The notes beneath the pieces were generated by a model, which was not told the origin of the DNA, ran no database searches, and worked only from the letters and a program-made list of their open reading frames with translations. A DNA stretch of 64,000 nt from Blakeslea trispora (lineage: Eukaryota > Mucoromycota > Mucoromycetes > Mucorales > Choanephoraceae), in NCBI GenBank assembly GCA_025331445.1, contig JAIWNE010000018.1, positions 342,865 through 406,864 of the forward strand, in the 5' to 3' direction. Below are positions 1 to 9,249 of the stretch, in pieces. Each line of letters starts with the position of its first letter. The first letter of the stretch is position 1. The translations under genes were made by a program, and so were the position numbers.

Positions 1-2
1 TG

Positions 3-932
3 ATGGATACAAATAATACCAACGATCCTCAACTGGCCTGCCTGCTTGCAGAGATCATGAGCACCATGAGAGAGCTCAATAAAAAATTTGACTCTCTTGT
101 CGAACAGATGTCGGACCAGCAAAAGGTTCAAGAATTGTTCCGAGTGGAGTTGAACCAATTACGCGCCAACATGGCAAAGGTGGGTGGTGTGCATGTAGCC
201 ACTGCATCCATGGATGCAAATCATCCATCCATCCCCCAAAAGGGCAAAGAGGCCCCCAAAGAGGTCCAAAGGCCTAAAGAGGTACCCAAGCCAACCCAAG
301 AAGCACCTGCCAACACCTGGGTTACTGTCGCCAAGTCCAAAGCCAAGGCCAAGGCCTCTGCCAAGAAACTCGCTGCCACCGGTCGAGCTTTTGCTCCTTC
401 CCTTGCCTCTACCTCTCCAGGTCGCTATGACTACGTGTACCTGCACCAGTCTCGTCGCTTGGATAGAAAGGAGATTCGTAGCCGATTCACCTCGTTAGGT
501 ATTGATACCTCTCGTATCTTGGATCTCTCTTTCCCTGCTCGCTCAGTTGTTGGTTTCCTCCTTCATGCTGAATACAAGCAAGAATTCTTACCCAAACTCA
601 ACGCTTGTAAGATTGTACCCATTGCCACCTTTGATCCTCTGTCCCATGATCATATCATTGATCCCAAGTTCAAGGATATGCCTGCTACCCAACGTGTACC
701 ACTAGCTAAGGCTATCCAAGAAGACCGTTGCACCCGTACTCTCTACTTTGTACGAGTATACTTAGTACCCAGTGTTGCTAAGTATTTCGTTGAGCAAGGT
801 TTGATGAATGAAGCCAAGACCTCTGCTATCATTACTGACCACATGCCTAGACCAACAAAGAGACCACGCATGAATGCCAACACAGCAACCGCTGCTTTTC
901 TGCGTTCTGTTTCCTTTGAAGGTCCCGGTTAA
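3..932 (+). CDS. Gag/ORF1-like protein of a probable retroelement
   Basis: A 309-residue open frame opens with ATG at base 3, so the true start could lie upstream of the window. Residues 1-50 are acidic/polar and heptad-like (a likely short coiled coil). Residues 70-130 form a Lys/Pro/Ala-rich linker with a WVTVAKSKAKAKA stretch. Residues 140-280 form a compact domain beginning YDYVYLHQSRRLDRKEIRSR. I recall this arrangement (disordered basic N-terminus, then an RNA-binding-like fold) from high-copy mucoralean proteins found next to reverse transcriptases, so a nucleic-acid-binding ORF1/Gag role is inferred. No zinc knuckle and no catalytic motif are visible, and no reverse transcriptase follows it. 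The frame ends about 110 bp before the left end of the CACTA element at 1047, which may have separated it from its partner gene. Confidence 0.5.
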   Translation: MDTNNTNDPQLACLLAEIMSTMRELNKKFDSLVEQMSDQQKVQELFRVELNQLRANMAKVGGVHVATASMDANHPSIPQKGKEAPKEVQRPKEVPKPTQEAPANTWVTVAKSKAKAKASAKKLAATGRAFAPSLASTSPGRYDYVYLHQSRRLDRKEIRSRFTSLGIDTSRILDLSFPARSVVGFLLHAEYKQEFLPKLNACKIVPIATFDPLSHDHIIDPKFKDMPATQRVPLAKAIQEDRCTRTLYFVRVYLVPSVAKYFVEQGLMNEAKTSAIITDHMPRPTKRPRMNANTATAAFLRSVSFEGPG

Positions 933-1046
933 AAGGGGGCCTGTGCACACTGGACCCAAATTTGTGATATGTTGTAGCCGGAACTTCAAAACCTATATTC
1001 TGAAAGTTTCCGAATATGGTAATCAATATTGACGGAGTTCTGACCA

Positions 1047-1262
1047 CACTACAGAAAAAAAACATGAGTTACACGCAGGAATAGGGCATATCCTGCGTAT
1101 AACTCATAAATTTAACTAATGTTTAAAATAGCATGTATAGCTCACCTCATGAGTTATATGCCTTAACCTGGGTATAAATCATGTTTTTTTAAGCAGGCGA
1201 ATTTCATTAGTTATAGCCTGTATGTACCATATAACTCATGTTTTCTTTCATTAGTTACAGTG
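1047..1262. repeat. CACTA-1 left terminal and subterminal repeats
   Basis: After the terminal CACTACAG the sequence carries ATGAGTTA or TAACTCAT at about 1063, 1100, 1149 and 1231, with relatives ATTAGTTA near 1207 and 1250. Two of them bracket a hairpin built on GCAGGAATAGGGCATATCCTGC. The density of one short motif in both orientations inside one terminus is typical of CACTA subterminal repeats bound by a TnpA-like protein. Confidence 0.65.
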
Positions 1263-2517
1263 CAATCCTTTCATCTTATTTGCTCTTTTAATCGAAGTAT
1301 GCTTCATGTCATTGGCTTAAAGAGACCTTTTGTGTTTCTTTCGGTCTTTAGACTGTTAAACTCCCATAGGCTCTCCCACGTTACATTTTTACACAAACAT
1401 TTCAAATACACTCCTTTGCTATTTGACTTTGGTTTAGAGATGTATGCTTTATTTGGTACTCATTGCTTTTCTTTATTGGCTGATATGCCTTTTATTATTA
1501 CTCATTTACCACTCGGTTAAAATATAATACGGAAAACGTCGTTTGGATTCTTTTATATTATTGGTTTATTTAATAAAAAAATTGTTTATACGATCGATCC
1601 ATTGGATCTTGATTCGTACATCATTGGCTAATCTAATGCTCTACATACTGGGTCCCCCATACCCTTCTTTACCTCTTTACCCAGCCATAGCTGCGGTAGT
1701 CTTTACATACTACACTTACCTTTAGATGCAGCGTTTTGACCGTATTTTTCTTGCCATTTATTCAGAATAGAGTAGAGTCCATCTAGATCTCTTCTTGAAA
1801 CCAATAAACAATGGATAGAAAGCAGAAATAAGCTATCAAAATAAAGAAATAATCATTAGAAACAATCGAAAAAATGAGCAATCAATAACTTATTTACATT
1901 TTAGTAACCATAGCCACCAGCCTTTGCAATAGGGATAGAGGATGGACCATCTATTAGATATATTCAAGTTAATATCAGTAAAGAAATAAGCGTTTGTAGA
2001 TTTTTTTCTTACTTACAGTATTACAGATAATGAACCTCTTTAGTTCTTTAACCCTTTAGACACATCTTTAGGATAGAGTAAGTAGCCATCTATTACTACG
2101 AGAGACATTGTTAGATTTGCTTCAAAAAAAGATGATCGATCACTTACCCCTTCTCACTAAACATAGCACCAACTAGAACCAGTTACTTGTCTTGCAATAC
2201 TATACATTGATTCATATTAATAAACACATTTCTTTTTTTAATAAGGAGATACGTACCATGAACCACTCGGAAAAGTTTAAAGAAAACAAAAAGAAACAAA
2301 AGTACGAGAAAAAGAGATTGAAAAAATTTTAATTGGTTTTTAGCTATCTGATATTTTATCCTGATCTATTCGGCGCTCAAGCCAAGTTGTATTCAGATTC
2401 CGAATGTGTCAAAATACTTTAGATCGTAACATCTAATGCTGTAAGTATAAAAGGCTTTGTAACTGACAGCTTTATTGATCCTTTCTGCTTTCTATCACTA
2501 ATAATAAAAGTACAAAT
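1263..2517. other. Non-coding left arm of CACTA-1
   Basis: AT-rich stretch with only short incidental open frames. It ends just upstream of the ATG at 2518, preceded by a CT-rich run and a TATA-like GTATAAAAGG at about 2445, which could be the promoter of the coiled-coil gene. Nothing else is supported. Confidence 0.4.
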
Positions 2518-3651
2518 ATGTTCCACACTACTACTACCAACACTAGAGCCATTCCATCTGTTGGAACCAGCTCTCGTTGTATTATTCCAACCCCTCGCTC
2601 CAACAACTCTGCAGTAGAGCGTAAACTGGATGAAGTAGTTCAAGAACTGGATGCTACGAAAAGATCCTTGGAGTTATACCAGACAAAGTTCGACCACTTG
2701 TCTGCAGATCATGAGGAGCTCAAGACTAAGTTCAACAACAAGCCTGCTGCAGACAAGAAACATGGCTTTCCTGGGTCAAAAGTTGAACTCAAGCAAATTC
2801 GTGTTAGTATCAATACCTGTTAATTTAATGAAATCATCTTCTGATAGCCATTCTAGTCAATCATTTTAGATGAACAGGAAAAACAGTTGGGGATTGCTGG
2901 TTGGAATCTCGGTGAACAATTGATCAATGGGCCCAACAATGGTCCTAATGTAAATCAGATCATTATGAATACATTGAACTGTCACTCGTACGTCTATGCT
3001 ACCTCTCATTACCTGTGGCCTAGAGACATGGCAAAGAGGTACATCAAAGAAGTACTCACTCAACAGTACAACTAGCAAAGAACTACCATGAGAAAGGCAG
3101 GATTGAGTGTGGCCGGACAGGAACGTTTGAAGAAGAGAACAAAGTACAACACTCGTAAAACATATGTAAGTTCAACTGGTGTAAAGTGAATTTGTAAAAC
3201 TCTCTTACTTAACATTGCATTTGCTTTTTTGACTTAGCTCTTGGACAGAAGAAGAGAGACATACGAGAGTCACCAAAACGAACTTGATGGCATCTTTGGT
3301 CCACATGAGGAATGTCTGCAAGTATTGGCCGCTGAGATGATCTCCGATCAAGAAGATGAATACAATGAGGAAGGCAGGCAACTTAGGGCCAGAGGAGTTC
3401 CTCATTATAGAAAGCAAAGAGTAAGTTAAGATATGAATGTAAAAAAGAGAATACTGTTTACCAACACCTTTATCTAGTGCACTGATTTTTTCGACAAGCT
3501 CGATGAACTTCGTCTTGCCGACAATCGCAAGCGAAACAACAGCTTCCAGACAACCGAACTGGGATCGCGAGTGGTGAAGACAATCAGCAACAGAAACACA
3601 AGAAACATCGTGCATCTACCCGCTTGGGCTGTTGATCACGAACTTTTGTAG
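2518..3651 (+). pseudogene. Spliced coiled-coil partner gene of CACTA-1, one nonsense codon
   Basis: Four exons can be drawn with GT-AG introns: 2518-2800, 2870-3165, 3238-3420 and 3478-3651. Phases agree at every join. Exon 1 encodes a Thr/Ser-rich start and a heptad segment (VERKLDEVVQELDATKRSLE). Exon 2 has a WNLGEQLINGPNNGPN segment and a WPRDMAKRYIKEVL helix. Exon 3 is highly charged (LDRRRETYESHQNELDGIFG) and exon 4 ends in WAVDHELL. The only lesion seen is a TAG at 3073-3075 in exon 2. I do not recognise a named domain. The position inside a CACTA element, opposite the transposase, suggests the second (TnpA-like, DNA-binding) protein of the transposon, by analogy with plant and fungal CACTA elements. 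It ends tail-to-tail with the ORF at 3719-4435, with about 70 bp between them. Confidence 0.62.
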
Positions 3652-3718
3652 TCTTTTTTTTTTGTTGAAACTAGAATAAAAGCATAAAATATATATAAAA
3701 AAAAAGTGTATTATTTAT

Positions 3719-4435
3719 TTAAAAAAACATTCTTGTCAACGGAAGAGCAATAAAAACCCCATCGATTTCAGTTGTATAAATACTTATGGGTACATATAAC
3801 TTATGCACAGGCAAGATGCTGTATGAGCTTTTTTGCTCATATTCCCTACGGAAAGGACGATTCGTCTCGCTTGTGCCTGTTGCAAAGTCTTCTACGCCAA
3901 TGCGAGGGTTCTTGTACCAACTAACAAAAGCAAAGCAACGTTTTGTTAAGAAACGCTCGCCATTTTCATGAAATACAGTATCATGAAAGAAAAAGTACTC
4001 CACGGTTCCTGCACGCAGATGTTCTTCACCACGGGCATCCAGTACTCTCTCCAAATCATCACTTTCATAGTCATCAGGACGAAATGCATACATTTGTGCT
4101 GCATTGATTCGACCTGTCAAACGAGAACCGTAAACGTATCCAAGCACTTTGATTTTTTTTATTTTCTGCACCTCGTTAAGTATCTCAAGAGGTGTCTCGT
4201 ATTGCCTCTCGTAATATGCTTTCAAGCACTCAAAATCCTCTTGAATGAGTCTGTTAGATGCTCTTCTGGCAAAAGAAACCAACACATGGCCATCCTCTCG
4301 CAACTGTTCATGACTCATAGGATTACCATTCTTTTCAGAAAACTCGAAGATAGTCTCTCTGTGAAGAGAACTGTCTGATCCAAAAGGTACTAGTTCCATA
4401 CCGTTGTTTGTGGGTTGTTCAGATTCTTGGTACAT
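3719..4435 (-). CDS. C-terminal Tnp2-like domain on a separate ORF
   Basis: A 238-residue intronless frame with its own ATG at 4435. Residues 40-70 (MSHEQLREDGHVLVSFARRA) start a conserved block. It is followed by a KVLGYVYGSRLTGRINAAQM segment, a VEYFFFHDTVF strand pair, an FAFVSWYKNP motif and the ending ILPVHKLYVPISIY...FIALPLTRMFF. As I recall, this order (sorting segment, FVKWY-like strand, PVHR-like motif, IPLPRK-like end) forms the C-terminal third of Tnp2-type transposases in Mucorales. It reads in the same direction as the transposase at 4788-7190, 350 bp downstream of its stop. It is therefore either the detached C-terminus of that protein or a normal separate gene of this family. 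No lesion is visible inside it. Confidence 0.6.
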   Translation of the reverse strand: MYQESEQPTNNGMELVPFGSDSSLHRETIFEFSEKNGNPMSHEQLREDGHVLVSFARRASNRLIQEDFECLKAYYERQYETPLEILNEVQKIKKIKVLGYVYGSRLTGRINAAQMYAFRPDDYESDDLERVLDARGEEHLRAGTVEYFFFHDTVFHENGERFLTKRCFAFVSWYKNPRIGVEDFATGTSETNRPFRREYEQKSSYSILPVHKLYVPISIYTTEIDGVFIALPLTRMFF

Positions 4436-4787
4436 AGTTAAGTGTTAAAACGATTTAAAAAAAAGAGAGAAAGATTTAAAAGATTGTTATAATGTGCATG
4501 AATTTATCTATTTAAAATACGTCGATTGGAATGCAGTCTCTTTTCTCTTTTTCTCTTTTTTTTTTCTTTCAAAATTGCCAGTAATGAATATGTCGAGTTC
4601 TTTACGCGGCCAAGGATGCTAACCAGTTGCAGAGCAACGCTCTACAAGACGCGACTTGCTAAGTTATTGTCATCTCGAAATGACTCGGGTATTATACGTT
4701 CAACTTTATAACGAATGCTTTCTTTTTTAATATTTTTTTTATTAAAGATATGGAATACAAATACAAAAAAAAAGCGAAGGAAGAAAT
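4436..4787. other. Spacer between the two Tnp2 segments
   Basis: About 350 bp without an open frame. A GC-richer patch at about 4605-4700 (GCGGCCAAGGATGCTAACC, then GAGCAACGCTCTAC) contrasts with poly-T/poly-A surroundings and may be a small insertion that split the transposase gene. It does not fold as a complete tRNA. Confidence 0.3.
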
Positions 4788-7190
4788 CTAACTGGATGTA
4801 TAATGAGCAACAGAAGCATAATCGTTGGAAAAATTAATTTGTTGCATTCTGTGCATGTAAGTCTTTTCAAAATGACGTTTATGATTGGTGCTAATGTTCT
4901 TGATGAAGAAATTGTTACGCTCGAAGCCAAAACCCCAGAAACAAGAAATTGGACTGAATTTGTAGATGCATTCACGGAGGTGAAGCATGAAATGAAAGTT
5001 AGGAGTAACAGAGCGGGTGCCATACCGTTGTTCAAATCCTTGGGCAAAAGAGAGTAGATGCTGGTGCACCACTTCAAAGTCAGTTTTTTTGATGCCATTG
5101 CTGTCAAGAAGTTTCAAAGCATTGATTAAATGCATGATTAACGAATAATCAGAGGCATCGAGGACAGGAGGGGACAGAACAATTTCGGCAAAGGATGTCA
5201 TGAAGTGTTTGAATTCTACAGCTTTGACATGGGAGAAACCTTCTTTCGTGAACTTTTTAGCCATCGGGTTACAAGAAGCTGTCGGGAAGTACTTGATGTT
5301 TTCTTGCATCTTCTTTTTGATCTTGAGCAAAGCACCTTCCGGAATCATAACTTGAAGAGCCCTCTTAGCGACACCAAGGTAGAGAGCGAGCATTGGCTCG
5401 ATGGCAAGGCAATTATACGAATAGTATGGTAATTCAAACAGAACTGAATTCCTCACGCCACTGTTCTTCTTTAACATGCTTCTTTCACCAACTATCTTTG
5501 CTTTCTTCCATGCTTCTGAACTTCTTTTTGTTTCTTCAGCTGTTCTATACTCCCACTGACTACAGTTCCAGTTACAATAATTGCGGACATTTTCATTACC
5601 ATCGAACCTTGGGAAATATGTCTTACACATGTGGCAGCCGTATCCACTGTTGAAGGACATGCTTGCAGCCAGTTTCTTGGTAGCGGGTAAGTCTGAACTA
5701 ACAGCGTACAAGCATGCCTTTACCACGTTGTATTCAATTGTACCATTTGACATCACCATCTTTATCTTCACACCTTCTAAGAGCATCTTCAAGTCTTTGA
5801 CCAAGGGAACAAGGTAATGGTTTATAGCCGTAGTAAGAGGCTCGCTTGGACCAGGGATGACGCCAACAAGGATCATATTTCGCTTCAAATCTCGACCATT
5901 TTGCTTTGGAAGGTTCATAATGGTTAAGTAGATACAACCAACGCTATGTTGAGTGTTGAAAGGACTAAACCAGTCAATGTTTAGCGATAGCAGAAGGTTG
6001 TAATCAGATTGGTGGACGAAAGGAGACTCGGAAGGAGAGGACTTAAAATCGAGAAAGCCAGTAGCATCATAGATGTCACAAAGATATTCATCGGCAGGGC
6101 TGCGGTCTTTCCAGGCTTTAATCTTGTCAGCGAAGCTTTTCGCAAGAAGAACTTCTTCAACGTAGCGGGAACAGAGCAGTAGGAATAGACGAGCTGAGGA
6201 GCAAGCTTACCGTCTTCAACATTCTTATCAACGTCATATACAACACCTTCGCAGAACTCGCCAGAGCCAGTGGGCTTGAAAACGGCACCTTTTAACGGCT
6301 GATTACATGTCTTTGCTGCTTCTGTGGGATTACTCTTGACTGCTGAGAGATGATGGCAGGATGGACATGCAGCATAATGCTTTATGCCATCTGTACTCAA
6401 CGCCTTCAGAGGATTGCGATCAACAAAGGTTGCTACTGTCTTTGGAAAACGATATTTATCCCCATGGATTTCCAGTACTCTGTTGAGTGTCTGCATTACA
6501 TCTTCGGTTTGATTGTTTGGAAGATTACTGTTGTGGAGTTTGGAGACCATCGATGACAGAATCTTTGAAGTTTCAGACTGGGGGATTTTATTTGCTAAGT
6601 AGAAAAAAAGTTAAACTTAGTCTATCATTCTAACTGAATATTATAGAATACTACTTACAGCAAGAAACAAATTCATCATATAGATCTTCGTCATCAGAAG
6701 CGGCATCAATAGTCTCAACATCATTGTAATCGACTTCAATTTGATCATCAACAACTTCATCCATAACATAATCCATCGAGTCGGTTTGTTCTACATCAGA
6801 AGTATCAACATTGCTTTGAACGTTGTTGACTAGAAGCTAGTTAGATATTATTCAACACTACAGCACGACTTATTCAACTGTTTACCTTCATCGACGGGAG
6901 CACTAACTGTGGCAACTCTTCTGCGGTAGTAGGCAGGTGTAGTGGCGGTAGCAGTTCTTCCACCTAAACAGAAAAGAAAAACAAATGCAAGTTAGAATTA
7001 AGGGCTGTTATTTACAAGTCATACACTTACTGTAAGAAGCTCTCCACTTAGCATACTTCATGCCTCCAAATTTCTTGGTTCTGACATGATAGTTGTAGTC
7101 AGCTTGGTTTAAGAGAGGTCTGGGAGGAGGAAGAACACCACATTCATCACAGTGACAGTAGTAACATCTTTCAGTGATACGAGTAGACAT
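4788..7190 (-). pseudogene. Tnp2-type (Transposase_21 family) CACTA transposase, spliced, one frameshift
   Basis: Exons on the minus strand: 7190-7031, 6963-6886, 6829-6659 and 6594-4788, each bounded by GT...AG. Exon 1 encodes a Cys-rich N-terminus (CYYCHCDEC), exons 2-3 an acidic linker, exon 4 the body. The body has a CPSC zinc-ribbon half, then IDWFSPF, VGVIPGPSEP, then KACLYAVSSDLPATKKLAAS followed by YGCHMCKTYF, then PMLALYLGVAKR and a terminal FHFMLHLRE...CFWGFGFERNN block. These are the family signatures of Tnp2/DUF4218 transposases, which cut and paste CACTA elements in the nucleus. One base appears lost near 6138: the frame shifts within LRK|SFADKIKAW. Otherwise the long exon is open. 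Intronic donors (GTAAGT) are good. The single slip could be a sequencing error, so the gene may be nearly functional. Confidence 0.75.
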
Positions 7191-7239
7191 TTTGTATAAG
7201 GTAATTGATGGATTTAGAATAAAAAAATATATGGACATT

Positions 7240-8968
7240 CAAGTATTATTTTCAATGGCCCTTTTATACTTTTTCTCTTTTCAAATTTTGTCTGCTTTAA
7301 TACAAATCGAATGAGTCAAGCAACATGTTATTCGTTCCTTGATCAAGGACAAATGAAAACTTTTATTGATTAGAAACCATTGATCGGAAACAATGTCTTT
7401 GGATGATTAAGGATGTCGGTTGATGAATGATCCCTTTTGGTAGATGTATATTACACTGAAACATTTTATGATTTTGGTATCCATCGATAGAGTAAAGCTT
7501 TTTATTTAAATTAATGTGTATGTTATCTCCTTAACTGTTACAGTCAAAGATTATACTCTCATTCTTTATACTCCTTTACTCTGTTTTAGGATAAGATGCC
7601 TTCCTAATATATCCAATGTAAAGAAGTTTGTTCAAATACAGCTATCTGCTGTTAAATATTCGAGACCGATTAGAGTTTTTTTTTGAACTACGCTTGTTGG
7701 TATCGCTGACTTTTCTTTACCTTTGATTTTTTTAATTGGTTACAGTAGGAGAATACTCTTTTTTTTTTAATTCAAGACTATCGACTCCAGGAGAATTTTA
7801 GTTGCAACATACGACTGATCAGACTACGCAAACCATATAAGCTCATCTCAACTTGTAGAAATACTAAATAACGAACTGCAATAACAACAATAAACCACCA
7901 GCTTTTTTTTTTATTTCTTTAAATGAAGTTGTTTTACATGCAAAGCTTTAACTTGTGATTCTTTATCTAAAAAAAGAAACGTTCGACTTCTTTTATCTAG
8001 TATTTTTCAGTGGGCTTTCTCAATATACTGCACTCTTGAGACCAGCAACAGTGATTTGCACAAACAGTTGGAAGTAATGTAGAAGCATTCTCTTCATAAG
8101 CAATTTTTTGAGCGACAACATATGTTTAAATCTTTTTTTTTCTTTCAAATAACTCAAAGCATTCAAGACATTAGTATATATTACAGTTTTAATCAGAGCC
8201 TTTTCTAATTGTTAGTTGACACCATCAAATAAAAATGGTTTACCTTTTACATGACTACAGTAATTCCTCTCTCTTTTTTTTTATTTTTTTTTATTAATCT
8301 CTTTTTTTCAGTTATATTGAGCTTCTCTTTTTTTTTGTTATTCAGCATGAACTTTTCGATACCTCTTCTTCATTTATTGAAAAAAACAACGACATCACTA
8401 CTCTTTCTTGGACTTTTACAAAATAACCAGCATCACTCTTCTTTAAGCAGTGTTTTTATTTTTTTATTTTTAAAAAAGAATAACAAGCTCATGAGCCACT
8501 GTTTCGATAAACTATTCGCAAAAGCCTTTTCCTAATAGAACAGGAATACTTTTGCAACACTACAAACCAATCACTGCCTCTTCATGTGCAGCATTGCAAC
8601 ATGTACCAACAACATTAGCATACTGCATAATTTCTTTATGCTTTAAAAAAAAATAGACTGCTCTAGCCAATCATATTGATGGATTCATTTTGCAGTGAAT
8701 TGATTTTTAGCAGAGGAAAATTTGGCAGAGGTAAAAACCGGACTTTTAAACACTTAAAAATTAATTTATTAATTTTTTTTACAAGTTAAAGAATACCAGA
8801 AATTAAACAGCTATAAAACAATAAATACTTGCTGTAAAGGTCTCAATTTTTTTGCAAAAATGTATTCTAGATAGTTAAAGATATACTCATGCCAAGTCTC
8901 AGCTCATTCTGACCATTTTTCATCGAGTTATAAATTTGCTGCAAAATAACCCTCTATAACAACCCCTA
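7240..8968. other. Non-coding right arm of CACTA-1
   Basis: About 1.7 kb of AT-rich DNA with many poly-T runs. A short plus-strand frame at 8251-8535 is hydrophobic only because of T-runs and is not considered a gene. The promoter of the transposase should lie at the left edge: TATA-like sequence occurs near 7225-7270 on the minus strand. Confidence 0.35.
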
Positions 8969-9249
8969 TAATCATGTTTTCGGGCATGAGTTACGGGCCG
9001 GAAAACCCAATTTTCTGTAGTGGTGTTGCCACTACACCCAAAAGGACGTCCACTGCTGCCAAATTTAGCGGTGGACGTCGGTTATTTGTACAGCAATTCG
9101 GGTCCGCTGCACAAAAGTGATCGTAAAGTCCCACTGCAAGTCCACTGCAGGTCCACTGTTAGTTGGGACCCGACGATCACTGCTGTGGACTGGACAGATG
9201 AAATGCTTGCCATGTCCCCAGTGGATCATACAGGGCGTCCGTCTTATTT

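Larger units (their letters stand above)
1047..9022. mobile_element. CACTA-1: three-gene CACTA/EnSpm-type DNA transposon
   Basis: The left end reads CACTACAGAAAA at 1047 and the right end is its inverse, TTTTCTGTAGTG, ending at 9022. Between them lie a plus-strand coiled-coil gene (2518-3651), a minus-strand ORF with the C-terminal domain typical of Tnp2 proteins (3719-4435), and a minus-strand spliced Tnp2-type transposase (4788-7190). Copies of the 8-mer ATGAGTTA or its inverse cluster just inside the left end and at least one lies inside the right end, as expected for CACTA subterminal transposase-binding repeats. The three bases flanking each end (CCA left, GTG right) do not match, so a target duplication is not demonstrated. 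Lesions in two genes suggest the copy is no longer autonomous. Confidence 0.72.

Noticed and set aside
4590..4700. tRNA-like sequence between the two Tnp2 segments (TAGAGCGTTGC, GGTTAGCATCC on the minus strand)
   Set aside because: No consistent D-arm, anticodon stem and acceptor pairing could be assembled; only isolated tRNA-like strings.
8251..8535. 94-residue hydrophobic frame that could be read as a membrane protein
   Set aside because: Phe/Leu richness comes from long T-runs; no context or codon preference supports a gene.
9049..9200. CRISPR-like array of GTCCACTG repeats
   Set aside because: Repeats are 8-mers with irregular spacing and mixed orientation inside a CACTA terminus; the genome is fungal.
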